A DNA stretch of 64,000 bases from an uncultured Sphingopyxis sp. (GCF_900078365.1 NZ_LT598653.1:2914001-2978000), one strand, 5' to 3'. Positions 50,657 to 58,856 are shown, counted from the stretch's first letter. Notes: generated by a model not told the origin, from the letters alone. Program-made: numbers and translations.

Positions 50657-51201
50657 CGCCCGCTTCCCAGCGTCAGCCGCCGCCAAGGTTGCCACAGCGC
50701 CGCGATCGCGGCGGGCGGCCCCGCTCCCGCGCCGTCGCGCGCATCGTGCAGATGCTGCGTCATCCGCACGATGCCCTGGCGGATCGCTTCGGGAATGCCG
50801 TTCGCGCCCTCGGCCATGCCGGCGCGATAGGCGATACGCGCCCGCGCGGCGTCTCCCGGATTAGGCACCGCCACGCAGGCACTGCTGTCGCGGGCGATCG
50901 TCACGCGATACGCCTCCGCGCCGAGCGGGCTTTCCGTTCCGTCCGCCGACAGCAGCGTCACGCCGTCGACCGCGACCACCGGCCGCGCCACGAGCAGGAT
51001 GCGATCCGCCGGGAACGGCGCCTCCTCCTCGCCCGATCGCACGATCAGCCACTGGCCGATGAACGCTTCGCAGATATTGGTCGCCGCGCGGACCAGCCCC
51101 GCGATCACCGCATCGTCGACCGTCGCGCCCAGCCGCAGCCAGCCGCGCGCTTCGTTCAGGCTCACCGGGGCCTCGCCCGGCAGCAGGCTTTCCGCCATCA
51201 T
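50653..51201 (-). CDS. Head-tail connector (GTA gp6, phiE125 gp8-like)
   Basis: 182 residues. SLNEARGWLRLGATVDDAVIAGLVRAATNICEAFIGQWLI is the standard helical start of gp6-like connectors, and GIPEAIRQGIVRMTQHLHDAR with ALWQPWRRLTLG is the usual end. Start MMAESL at 51201 behind GGTGGAGGAGCG. It overlaps the adaptor gene before it and the DUF3168 gene after it. The head-closure gene normally found between gp6 and gp8 is not seen. Confidence 0.9.
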   Translation of the reverse strand: MMAESLLPGEAPVSLNEARGWLRLGATVDDAVIAGLVRAATNICEAFIGQWLIVRSGEEEAPFPADRILLVARPVVAVDGVTLLSADGTESPLGAEAYRVTIARDSSACVAVPNPGDAARARIAYRAGMAEGANGIPEAIRQGIVRMTQHLHDARDGAGAGPPAAIAALWQPWRRLTLGSGR

Positions 51202-51479
51202 CGCTCCTCCACCCGCAGCGTCATCGACCGTTCGTCGATCTGCCCGTCGCTCATCGTCACACGATTGGTGACGCGATAGACGCGCCCCGCGATCCCGCCC
51301 GCCAGCGTGACGGTGACCTCCATCAGATCGTGCGCGCCGCCGATCACGGTCACACCGCCCGCCTCCACCGGCGCGACCGACCAGTCGCTCGCGACGACCG
51401 CCTGCCCGCCCGGATAGGCGGCCGCCCAGTCGAACTCGAAATCGATCCGCGTGCCCGGATCCTTCACCATCATCGTCAT
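51198..51479 (-). CDS. Small phage adaptor protein (fibre-tail adaptor-like)
   Basis: 93 residues, all-beta: KDPGTRIDFEFDWAAAYPGGQAVVASDWSVAPVEAGGVTVIGG and VYRVTNRVTMSDGQIDERSMTLRVEER. This pattern (dW...yl..ge.i..s.W... to vtN.v.ts.G...e.sl.l.v) is that of small adaptors placed next to fibre genes in tailed phages. The start at 51479 follows a GGGGGAG site. It lies between the small 51-residue gene and the connector. Confidence 0.65.
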   Translation of the reverse strand: MTMMVKDPGTRIDFEFDWAAAYPGGQAVVASDWSVAPVEAGGVTVIGGAHDLMEVTVTLAGGIAGRVYRVTNRVTMSDGQIDERSMTLRVEER

Positions 51480-51496
51480 CGTCTCCCCCCTTTCCC

Positions 51497-51652
51497 TCAG
51501 GGCTTGCGCAAGGTGACGCGCCGCGCCGCCTCGCGCACCAGCGGCAGCGGCGTCTGCGGCGCCGCTGGCTCGGGGCCCGCCCATTCGCTTGCCAGATCGC
51601 GCCGCGCGGCATCGCCGATCGCGCGCGCCGCCAAGGCCGATCCGTCGATCAT
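51497..51652 (-). CDS. 51-residue coupled protein downstream of the fibre
   Basis: ATG at 51652 overlaps the fibre stop (ATGA) and opens a 51-codon frame, MIDGSALAARAIGDAARRDLASEW to REAARRVTLRKP. Basic and Ala-rich, probably one helix, not recognised. The tight coupling on one side and a 17-base gap to the adaptor on the other argue that it is translated. It could be a fibre chaperone. Confidence 0.55.
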   Translation of the reverse strand: MIDGSALAARAIGDAARRDLASEWAGPEPAAPQTPLPLVREAARRVTLRKP

Positions 51653-53295
51653 GCCGCCGCCTCCAGCGCCGCGAGGCGCGCGTCCTGCGCAGCGATCAGG
51701 AATAGCGCGAGCTGGTCGCTCCGAATCCCGAACCGATCGCCGGCGGCCCCGCCCTCGCCCGCCCCGTCCCATTGGTCGAAGCAGAGGAAGGCATATCGGC
51801 TGCTCGGCGCCACCCCTTCGGCAAGCGGGGCGATGAGCCCTTCGTCGGCCATGATCGCCCACACCGCCTGCGCGCGCACGCCGAAGTGCAGCCGCGCGCT
51901 GTCCGCGCCTTTCGCGGCGACCGCGCTGTTCCATTGATAGAAGCCCAACTCGCCGGCGATCCGCCGCGCCGCGCGCAGTTCGGCCTCGCCCGGCGCGCCG
52001 CGCCAGCTCTTTTCGCGTGCGTCCGATGTCTGGATCGTGCCGTTGGTCGCGTAAACATCGTCGAATCGGGACGAGGCGGCGCCAAGGTCGTAGGTGTCGT
52101 CGGCGGCGGGGCGCATGTCGGTTCCCGTCACCCGCATGATTTCGACCGTCGCGCTATAGGTCGATCCCCCGCCCGCGCAGAGCGACACGCCCTCGCGGCC
52201 CGCGACGGCAATCCCGCCGTTGCCGGTCGCCATGACGGCGGCCAGCTCACCAATATCCGAACCGCGCGAAAATGTGATCGCCGCCGCCAGATTCGTCAGC
52301 GTGTTATGCGCGGCGTCGACCACCCGGATGCGCCTGTTCGCGCTGGCTTCCGCCAAAAAGTTTCCGGAGACCGACACGCCGGACGTATTAACCCTGAACC
52401 GCTCGGCGCCCCCCGCCGCAATCCCCAGATTATTGCCGGTGATACGATAAATCCCGGTATCGAGGTCGTTTCCGAAGGTCAGCGCCGGGTTGGCCGCCGA
52501 TCCATCGGGTGCGTGCAGCTGGCCGGCGCCCAGTTTCAGGCCGCCCGCATCGAGCCGTGCGACCTCGCTCGCCGCAATATCACAGGCGACCGCGCCATCG
52601 ACGATGCGCAGCCCGTCGCGGCCGGTTCCGGCGTCCGCGACGTTGAACAACCCGATCGTATCGGCGCTCGCGAATATATGCAGCCGCTGGCCGCCCTCCT
52701 TGCCGATCGCGGCCATGTCGCCATCGACCGTCCGTTGCACGCCGAGTGCGCCGTCCAGCGCATAGCGGCCATCGGCTCCCCGAAACGCCAGCGACGACAG
52801 CGGGACATTGACCCAGCCGGCGCCGCGGCGAACCGTCATCATGTCCGCGGCGTCCGCTGCATCGGCGCTGCCATGCGTCGTCGACAACGGCTGCTTCGCG
52901 TCTAGCGCGCCCGAAAGGCCCGCCAGCTCGCTACCCAGCCCCGCGACCTCGCCCGCCAGCGCCGCGGCCGCGGTATCGCGCGCCGCGAACCAGTCGGCGC
53001 CGACGGTCAGCGCGATCGTCTTCAGCCCCGCCGCGAAATCGACCGTCGCGCCATCCGCGGACGAAGCCGCCACCACGTCGCGAAGCAGCCGCCCGCCGCC
53101 GTCGATCCGCCCGGTCCCGACCTCCCATTGGTCGGGATGGGCAATCCCCGCGACGGCATAGTGAAACGAAACGCCCGGCGGCACCGCGCCCGCAAAGCGG
53201 CGATGGCCGGGCACCGCGCCGGTCGGCGTCAGCGGCCCGGTCCCGCCCTCCTGCGCCAGTTCGCGCACCAGGTCGGCGAAAAAAGGGGTCGGCAT
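51649..53295 (-). CDS. Tail/head fibre with C-terminal S74 intramolecular chaperone
   Basis: 548 residues. An N-terminal attachment domain (PTPFFADLVRELAQEGGTGPLTPTGAVPGHRRFAG) is followed by a long beta-rich shaft, typical of trimeric fibres (FGNDLDTGIYRITGNNLGIAAGG, SSRFDDVYATNGTIQTSDAREKSWRG). The last 130 residues are a peptidase-S74 chaperone: the self-cleavage Ser-Asp in IQTSDAREK (about residue 420) and the helical domain AELRAARRIAGELGFYQWN. It should trimerise, then cut itself off. It lies between capsid and connector genes, where Rhodobacter GTA has no fibre gene. Confidence 0.85.
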   Translation of the reverse strand: MPTPFFADLVRELAQEGGTGPLTPTGAVPGHRRFAGAVPPGVSFHYAVAGIAHPDQWEVGTGRIDGGGRLLRDVVAASSADGATVDFAAGLKTIALTVGADWFAARDTAAAALAGEVAGLGSELAGLSGALDAKQPLSTTHGSADAADAADMMTVRRGAGWVNVPLSSLAFRGADGRYALDGALGVQRTVDGDMAAIGKEGGQRLHIFASADTIGLFNVADAGTGRDGLRIVDGAVACDIAASEVARLDAGGLKLGAGQLHAPDGSAANPALTFGNDLDTGIYRITGNNLGIAAGGAERFRVNTSGVSVSGNFLAEASANRRIRVVDAAHNTLTNLAAAITFSRGSDIGELAAVMATGNGGIAVAGREGVSLCAGGGSTYSATVEIMRVTGTDMRPAADDTYDLGAASSRFDDVYATNGTIQTSDAREKSWRGAPGEAELRAARRIAGELGFYQWNSAVAAKGADSARLHFGVRAQAVWAIMADEGLIAPLAEGVAPSSRYAFLCFDQWDGAGEGGAAGDRFGIRSDQLALFLIAAQDARLAALEAAA

Positions 53296-53403
53296 GGCAG
53301 GGCCATCCTTTCAAAAGATCGTGGGTCTGGAAAAGATTGGCGCCCGGCCCGGTCCCGAAAGGGAAAGAGACGCGGAGCCGGGCGCCCATCGCGCGCCAGC
53401 CGC

Positions 53404-54543
53404 TTAGCTGGCGGCGAATTTCATCAGCTTGATGGCCTGCGAATCGATGATCGCCCCGCCGACCCTTTTGGTTGCATAGAAATGCACGAAGGGCTTGTTG
53501 CTGAACGGATCGCGCAGGATGCGCGTCTCGCCGCGGTCGGCGATCAGGTAACCGGCGCGGAAATTGCCGAAGGCGATCGACAGGCTGTCCGCCGCGACAT
53601 CGGGCATGTCCTCGGCCTCGACCACCGGATAGCCGAGCAGGCTCGCCGCCTGCCCTTCGACCAGCCCCGGCTGCCAGATGAAGGCGCCGTCGCTCGTCTT
53701 GAACTTGCGGATGCGCGCCAGCGTGTCCGAATTCATCACCCAGCACGCGCCCTGGCGATAGGGCGCCTTCAGCGAATGGACGAGCTCGACCAGCTTGTCC
53801 TGCGGGTCCGACGCCGGGAAAGCGCCCGCCGTGCCCGTCGCCAGATGCTGGAGCGTCCCGAACGCGCGGGCGCTATCGTCCTCGTCGGTCGTCGCATAGG
53901 CCAGAAAGCCCTTCGGCCGGTTCGTCCCGTTACCGGTCACGAAGGCACTGCCCTCGGCGACCGCGAACTCGCGCCCGATCTCGTCGGCCAGCCAGTCCTC
54001 GACATTGAACATCGCATCGTCGAGCATCGCCTGGCTCGCCGCCGGATTGGCGTAGAGCTCGCCCGACGGCGGCGCGATCTCGGCAAAGCTGCGCGTCGCG
54101 GTCCCGGGGCGCGCATCGGTCTCGCCGACCCAGCCCGCGCCCATCGCCCCCGTCGCGACCAGCTTGCGATAGCCGCTCGTCCCCGTCTGCACGACGGTGG
54201 CGATCCCGCGGATCGGCGACAGCGCCTTCAGCGTCGCGGCGATGCTCCCGTCGATCTCGCGCGGCACCGCATAGCCGCCCTCGCCGCCCGACGCGCCCGA
54301 CAGGCTCTTCATCTCCACGCCCGCATCGATCCCGCGCCGCAGATAGCGTTCGACAAAGGCGTCACGCGCCGGATCGGCCGCCTTCGCTCCGTCGAGCGGC
54401 AACCGCGACGCCGCCACGGCCTGCGCATCGACTTGGCGCTGCAAGGCCGCCACCGACGCCTTCAGCTCATCGACCGCTTCCGCCGCCAGCACCGCATCGA
54501 ACGCCCCCTCGAGCGCGTCCGCCTTCACTTCCATATCGTCCAT
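53404..54543 (-). CDS. HK97-family major capsid protein (GTA gp5)
   Basis: 379 residues. The N-terminal delta region (MDDMEVKADALEGAFDAVLAAEAVDELKASVAALQRQ) is coiled coil and should be removed by the protease after about residue 100. The mature fold begins at GEGGYAVPREIDGSI, with NPAASQAMLDDAMFNVEDWLADEIGREFAVAEGSAFVTGNGTNRPKGFL and GYPVVEAEDMPDVAADSLSIAFGNFRAGYLIADR as standard blocks. The start at 54543 follows AAGGAG; the frame upstream runs into a repeat. Confidence 0.96.
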   Translation of the reverse strand: MDDMEVKADALEGAFDAVLAAEAVDELKASVAALQRQVDAQAVAASRLPLDGAKAADPARDAFVERYLRRGIDAGVEMKSLSGASGGEGGYAVPREIDGSIAATLKALSPIRGIATVVQTGTSGYRKLVATGAMGAGWVGETDARPGTATRSFAEIAPPSGELYANPAASQAMLDDAMFNVEDWLADEIGREFAVAEGSAFVTGNGTNRPKGFLAYATTDEDDSARAFGTLQHLATGTAGAFPASDPQDKLVELVHSLKAPYRQGACWVMNSDTLARIRKFKTSDGAFIWQPGLVEGQAASLLGYPVVEAEDMPDVAADSLSIAFGNFRAGYLIADRGETRILRDPFSNKPFVHFYATKRVGGAIIDSQAIKLMKFAAS

Positions 54544-54578
54544 GCGTTTCACTCCTTCACCAATCCCGAAAAGAAAAA

Positions 54579-54656
54579 CGTCGCCCCCGCGAAGGCGGGG
54601 GCCGCTGCCGTCCTCCCGCCACCCTTCAAGCGGCCCCCGCCTTCGCGGGGGCGACG
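54579..54656. repeat. GC-rich inverted repeat, overlaps the protease 3' end
   Basis: cgtcgcccccgcgaaggcgg and its complement ending at 54656. The right arm encodes the last residues of the prohead protease (VAPAKAGAA). A half copy lies at 34196-34225. Confidence 0.88.
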
Positions 54657-55099
54657 GCCAGATTTTCCACCGCAATCACCCGCGCGGCCGGCTGCATCGG
54701 CGCCGCCACCAAGCTCACCTCCGCCAGGTCGAGCGACGTCAGCTCGCGCGGATTTTCTCCCCGCGCACCGCGCACCCGATAGCCAAAGCTCAGCCCCGTC
54801 AGCGCGCCGCGCGCGACCAGCGCCGCCGCGGTCGGATGCGTCACCCGCGCCACGACGCGCAGTCCCCGCGCATCCTCCGCCAGCGTCTCGATCGCCCCGA
54901 TCACCGCGCCCGGCCGATGCTGCCACAGCAGCGGCACCGCGCGCCCTTCGCGCAAACTCGCCGCAAACGCCCCCGCGCGCACGACATCGCCGCCCCGGTC
55001 CACCCGGCCGAACACCGACGCATAGCCCGCGAACCGTATCTCCCCCTCCCGCAGGCGGGAGGGGGTCGGGGGGTGGGCGGCGGCACCGACCGCCCTCAC
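54626..55099 (-). CDS. HK97-type prohead protease (GTA gp4), both ends written by repeats
   Basis: 157 residues from a GTG at 55099 that overlaps the upstream stop (GTGA). The core FAGYASVFGRVDRGGDVVRAGAFAASLREGRAVPLLWQHRPGAVIG carries the catalytic His (LWQHRP), and ALTGLSFGYRV the Ser. The first 20 residues (HPPTPSRLREGE) come from an R2-type hairpin and the last nine (VAPAKAGAA) from the other palindrome. The catalytic core is intact, so maturation should still work. Confidence 0.88.
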   Translation of the reverse strand: MRAVGAAAHPPTPSRLREGEIRFAGYASVFGRVDRGGDVVRAGAFAASLREGRAVPLLWQHRPGAVIGAIETLAEDARGLRVVARVTHPTAAALVARGALTGLSFGYRVRGARGENPRELTSLDLAEVSLVAAPMQPAARVIAVENLAVAPAKAGAA

Positions 55100-55410
55100 T
55101 TCAGCAACCCCGGCAACCCCAGCTTCACCGCGAGCCCGACCACAACCAGCGCGAGCACGCAGCGCACGGCCCAATCGACCACCGCCGCCCACACGCTCTT
55201 CTTCGCATCGCGCCACGCGCCGAGCAGCTGCCGCAAATCGCCGATGTCGTCGCGCGCCGCCTCGTCGGCGAGCCCGAGCCGCGCCAGCGCCCGCCGCGCC
55301 CCGAGCTCGCTCGCCTCCTCGACCACCGCGCGCAGCAGCGCCGCATCGGGCGCAGCCGCACCCGTTCCCGCCAGCGCGATCAACCGCGCCAGCGCCTCTT
55401 CCTCATCCAT
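55096..55410 (-). CDS. Small membrane protein of the GTA head module (gp3.5, DUF6127-like)
   Basis: 104 residues: acidic, Ala-rich helical N-terminal half (MDEEEALARLIALAGTGAAAPDAALLRAVVEEAS), a charged hinge (LLGAWRDAKKSVW) and one membrane helix at the end (VLALVVVGLAVKLGLPGLL). It sits between portal and protease as in other GTAs. Stop overlaps the protease GTG. Confidence 0.8.
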   Translation of the reverse strand: MDEEEALARLIALAGTGAAAPDAALLRAVVEEASELGARRALARLGLADEAARDDIGDLRQLLGAWRDAKKSVWAAVVDWAVRCVLALVVVGLAVKLGLPGLLK

Positions 55411-55429
55411 TTCGCTATCCTCATGAAAA

Positions 55430-55504
55430 CCCCTCCCCCTGGGATGGGGGAGGGTTGCGCAGCCTTGGCAGCTTGCTGCCTAGGCGAAGCTGGGTGGGGG
55501 CGGG
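55430..55504. repeat. R2-family repeat (variant)
   Basis: Hairpin cccctccccctgggatgggg, then ggcagcttgctgcctaggcg and aagctgggtgggggcggg. Between portal and gp3.5. Confidence 0.85.
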
Positions 55505-55520
55505 CCGTCGCCTGCAGGCA

Positions 55521-56627
55521 CTATTCCAGCCCCAGCAGCGCCTTCTTCTCGTCCGCCGTCAGCCAGTCCGCCGCCGACACCTCGCGCCACAGCGCCATCC
55601 GGTCCTCGGCGAGCGCCGGCACCCGGTCGAGATCGACGCGCAGTTCCGCACCCGCGAACCATCCGCTGAGCCCCTGCGCCACCGCCCCCAAAATCTTCGC
55701 GCACAGCGGCAGCACCGTCAGCCGCCACAGCGCGCGATTGGCCTCGCGATAATTGGCATAGGTCGCATCCCCCGGCAGCCCGAGCAGCATCGGCGGCACC
55801 CCGAACGCCATAGCGATCTCGCGCGCGCTGCTATCTTTCAGCGCCAGGAAATCCATCTCCGCCGGCGACAGCGACAAGGCCTGCCATTTGAGCCCGCCCT
55901 CGAGCAGCAACGGCCGCCCCGCATTCGCTCCCCCTGAGAAACTCTCGGCGAGTTCCTCGCGCAACCGGTCGACCTGCTCGGCCGACAGCGGCATCCCCTT
56001 GTCGCCCGGATCGTGGACCAGCGCCCCCGAAGGCCGCGCCGCATTCTCGAGCAGCGCGGCGTTCCATTTCGCGGCGGCATTATGCGCCGCGATCGCGCCG
56101 GACGCGGCGCCCAGGCAGCCCGCGCCATAATGATCGTCCAATGGATGCAGCGCCTTCACATGCACGACGGCGACGCGCCCCGCGCCGTCCTCGGCCGGCA
56201 GCACCGCCGCCGACCCGCCCGCCTTGTAACGATAGGCCACCGGCCACCCGCGGCTGTCGGCTTCGACGGTCACCCGCTCGGGCCGCAGCGCGAACAACTC
56301 CGCCGGCGCGCCCGCGCCGTCGGTCAGGATCTGCACATAGCCATTGCCGTGCAGCAGCAACTGCGACGCGAGCGTCTCGACCAGCCCTTGCCCGCCCGAC
56401 CGCGCGGAAACGAGCGCCGCCAGCGCCGGATCGCTCGCCACCAACGGCGCCGACCCCGCCGCCTCGGCAACGAGCCGCACCGCCCGCTGGACGATCGCGT
56501 TACCCAGATACCCCTCGCGCACCTGCCCCTCGAACGACAGCGGCGCCGGCGCGCTCCAGTTCCCATACACACGCGACAAAGCGGGCCGCGCAGCACCCTG
56601 CGCGGCCTTGCGGCCAAACCAGTTCAT
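55521..56627 (-). CDS. HK97-family portal protein (GTA gp3)
   Basis: 368 residues. The N-terminus is short (MNWFGRKAAQGAARPALSR), then GYLGNAIVQRAVRLVAEAAGSAPLVA, LLLHGNGYVQIL, and the clip/wing blocks HPLDDHYGAGCLGAASGAIAAHNAAAKWNAALLENAARPSGAL. The C-terminal helices (IAMAFGVPPMLLGLPGDATYANYREANRALWRLTVLPL) are the hallmark of the family. It forms the ring through which DNA enters the head. Confidence 0.96.
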   Translation of the reverse strand: MNWFGRKAAQGAARPALSRVYGNWSAPAPLSFEGQVREGYLGNAIVQRAVRLVAEAAGSAPLVASDPALAALVSARSGGQGLVETLASQLLLHGNGYVQILTDGAGAPAELFALRPERVTVEADSRGWPVAYRYKAGGSAAVLPAEDGAGRVAVVHVKALHPLDDHYGAGCLGAASGAIAAHNAAAKWNAALLENAARPSGALVHDPGDKGMPLSAEQVDRLREELAESFSGGANAGRPLLLEGGLKWQALSLSPAEMDFLALKDSSAREIAMAFGVPPMLLGLPGDATYANYREANRALWRLTVLPLCAKILGAVAQGLSGWFAGAELRVDLDRVPALAEDRMALWREVSAADWLTADEKKALLGLE

Positions 56628-56674
56628 GATGATCTCCTATCCGTCGCGCCGCGACGCCCTGCTTTCCCAATCTC

Positions 56675-56747
56675 ATCATCCCGGACGGAATCCGGAGCTC
56701 ATTCTCGCAGCCTCGAAAAAATGGTCCCCGATCAGATCTGGGATGAG
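56675..56747. repeat. Divergent inverted repeat
   Basis: tcatcccggacggaatccgg and a related complement ending cccgatcagatctgggatga. In the 370-base gap between portal and large terminase. Confidence 0.65.
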
Positions 56748-56787
56748 AAACCTCCAAAACTGGCCGGTTGCGGACCTCTCCTAGTCA

Positions 56788-56920
56788 AGCCCCTCCGCTT
56801 CAGGGGAGGGGTTGGGGTGGGGGCCATCGGCCTTGCGCTAGGCCGATAGCCCCCACCCCACTGCGACTAGGCAGCAAGCTGCCAAGTCTGCGTTGCCCCT
56901 CCCCTGAAGGGGAGGGGCTT
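56788..56920. repeat. R2-family repeat pair (complete copy)
   Basis: Same make-up as 50090-50220 but inverted: hairpin, gggggccatcggccttgcg, tgcgactaggcagcaagctg, hairpin. The gap 56628-56997 holds these two repeats and no gene. Confidence 0.9.
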
Positions 56921-56997
56921 GATGGATCGCAACGCCCGCTCCCCACCCCAAAGCCGATCTCATCGGGCTCCGCAATCGCGGCTCGGAGAACAGCGGA

Positions 56998-58308
56998 TCA
57001 AACCCGCCGCACCCCCGGCTCCCGCGCCCTCCGCTTCCCCTCCAGCAAGGCCGCCAGCGCCCAGACGCACGCATCCGCCCTATCCGGCGACCGCCCCGGC
57101 CCTGCATAACCCCCGCCGGTCTGGAGCCCGCAAAGCTGGTCTTCCAGCGCCGCAAACACCCCCGCATGCACCACCTCGCCGCGCTCATAGGCGATCGCGA
57201 CCGGTTCCGCGCGGCGTCCCTTGCCGACGCTCGCATAGACCGGCACCACCGGCAGCGCGCAGTCGGCCTGGCGCAGCGTGCTCTCGACCATCTCGCCGCC
57301 CATATTGCTCTCGGCGACGATGCGGTCGGCGCCCCAGCGCGCCGCGGCCGCGGCGACCGCCTGCGCCCAGACATGCGGCGGCGGATTTTCGACGCTCGCA
57401 TCCTCGACCACCGCCACCTTTTTGTCGCGCAGCAGCGCCGCGACCACGATCCCGCAGGCATCGCCCTTCGCCGTCGCCGGCGGGTCGACGCCGATCACGA
57501 CGCGGAGCGGCTTGACCGCCGCATCGGCATCGACCCGGCACCGCTCGACGAGCGCGCGCGTCCACAGCGCGCCTTCGATATCCTCGAGCATCTCGCCGTC
57601 GAGTTCCTGCCGCCCGAGCCGCGTCCCGCCATAGATCCCGCGCATCGCCGCAAGCCACGGCCCGGACAGATTCAGGCGGTTCGCGGCGGTGCTCCCGCCC
57701 GTGATCGCAACGCCCGGCTCGCCCTTCAGCCGCCGCACCAGCGGCACGGCGCGCGGCGTCGTCGTCGCGACGACGCGCGGCGCATCGCCAATCCGCATCG
57801 TCAGCATCAGATTGTCCCACGCCGTCTCGCCCTGCGGCCATTTGGCGATCTCGTCGCACCAGGCCGCGCCATGTTCGGGGCCGCGCAGGCTCTCGGGCTC
57901 CGCCGCCGAATAGAGCGTCGCCACCGCCCCGTTCGCCCAGTTCAGCCGGCGAAGGCTGCTTTCATATTCGGGGCGATCATAGTCGGGCGCGATCGCGAGC
58001 AGGCCGCTCTCGCCCTCGACCATGATCTGCCGCCCTTCGTGCAACGACGCCGCGACCAGCGCGATCCGGGCGCCGGGATGGGTTTCGGCGTAGCCGCGTA
58101 TCCATTCGGCGCCGGTCCGCGTCTTGCCGAACCCGCGTCCCGCGAGCAGCATCCAGACGCGCCAGTCGCCCCCGGGCGGGCATTGATCGTCGCGGCGCCA
58201 CCACGCCCAGTCGGTCATCAGCTTCGCCGCCCGGTCGTCGGAAAGCCGGTGCGCCCACGCGGCGAATGCGGACGGCGGCGAATGACGCAGTTCGTCGAGG
58301 CTCTTCAA
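56998..58308 (-). CDS. Terminase large subunit (GTA gp2)
   Basis: DNA-packaging motor of 436 residues. The ATPase has Walker A LLAGRGFGKTRTG (about 54-66) and Walker B AAWCDEIAKW (Asp152, Glu153). The nuclease half starts at VIGVDPPATAKGDACG, with a second acidic site in RIVAESNMGG and SPDRADACVWAL near the end. The start is TTG at 58308, overlapping the small-terminase stop (TTGA). GTAs keep the nuclease but cut without sequence preference. Confidence 0.95.
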   Translation of the reverse strand: MKSLDELRHSPPSAFAAWAHRLSDDRAAKLMTDWAWWRRDDQCPPGGDWRVWMLLAGRGFGKTRTGAEWIRGYAETHPGARIALVAASLHEGRQIMVEGESGLLAIAPDYDRPEYESSLRRLNWANGAVATLYSAAEPESLRGPEHGAAWCDEIAKWPQGETAWDNLMLTMRIGDAPRVVATTTPRAVPLVRRLKGEPGVAITGGSTAANRLNLSGPWLAAMRGIYGGTRLGRQELDGEMLEDIEGALWTRALVERCRVDADAAVKPLRVVIGVDPPATAKGDACGIVVAALLRDKKVAVVEDASVENPPPHVWAQAVAAAAARWGADRIVAESNMGGEMVESTLRQADCALPVVPVYASVGKGRRAEPVAIAYERGEVVHAGVFAALEDQLCGLQTGGGYAGPGRSPDRADACVWALAALLEGKRRAREPGVRRV

Positions 58309-58772
58309 AGCCTGTCCTCTTCGGCGTCCTCGGTGGCCGCCCGTGCCCGTATCGCCTCGAGCTTCGCGATAAGCTTCGCCTTCGCGTCGCCCCTCGGCGC
58401 CGCCCCGCCCGCGGGCGCGCCGCCCCGCACCGCCGCCCGGTGCGCCGCCAACAGCGCCAGCCCGAGCCGGTATTTCTGCGCCCGCGACTTCAGCGTCGCG
58501 TCCTTGACATTGCCCGTCGGCGCGATCAGCGCCTCCGACAAAAGCTCGGCCTCCAGCCGCGCGAAGCCTTCGCACAGCGCCGCGTGCCACCGCGCTGCAA
58601 AGCCGGGGTTGCGCCGCCGCTCGCGGTACATGGCGTTCGCCGATATTCCCGCTTTGCGGGCCGAGGCGGCAACGTTCGAGGATTCGGCGAGCGCATCGAG
58701 AAAGACATCCATCTGCCGCCGGCCCGGGCGCGCATTGGCTGAGCCGTCCGCTACCTTGCCCGTTCGTCCCAT
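58305..58772 (-). CDS. Terminase small subunit-like DNA-binding protein (GTA gp1)
   Basis: 155 residues. Helix-turn-helix at about 20-50 (DALAESSNVAASARKAGISANAMYRERRRNPGF), then a helical oligomerisation part and a basic-acidic end (RAATEDAEEDRL). The start is set at MGRTGK (58772); the frame is open upstream without similarity. First gene of the cluster, so the promoter must lie within the 130 bases before it. Confidence 0.88.
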   Translation of the reverse strand: MGRTGKVADGSANARPGRRQMDVFLDALAESSNVAASARKAGISANAMYRERRRNPGFAARWHAALCEGFARLEAELLSEALIAPTGNVKDATLKSRAQKYRLGLALLAAHRAAVRGGAPAGGAAPRGDAKAKLIAKLEAIRARAATEDAEEDRL

Positions 58773-58856
58773 CGCCCGTCTCCCGAAAAAGCTTCGGGCC
58801 GGACAGCCTCCCGAAAACGGAAGGCCGCCGGCCCGACTCACAATTCTTCATGATGT

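Larger units (their letters stand above)
41579..58772 (-). mobile_element. Gene-transfer-agent-like (domesticated prophage) structural cluster
   Basis: Seventeen minus-strand genes in the order of the Rhodobacter GTA head-tail locus: terminases, portal, protease, HK97 capsid, connector, tail terminator, major tail protein, chaperones, tape measure, then DUF2460, DUF2163, NlpC/P60 and gp15-type baseplate genes, closed by DUF2793. No integrase, excisionase, replication, repressor, holin or endolysin gene lies inside. The size, about 17 kb, fits a GTA better than a replicating phage. Codon use and GC match the host. DNA transfer activity cannot be judged from sequence. Confidence 0.85.

Noticed and set aside
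53128..55752. An 874-codon plus-strand open frame
   Set aside because: It is antisense to capsid, protease and portal genes and includes translated palindromes; no family features.
41579..58841. Intact replicating prophage
   Set aside because: No integrase, repressor, replication or lysis genes within the cluster and no att sites seen at its borders; order and size match a GTA.
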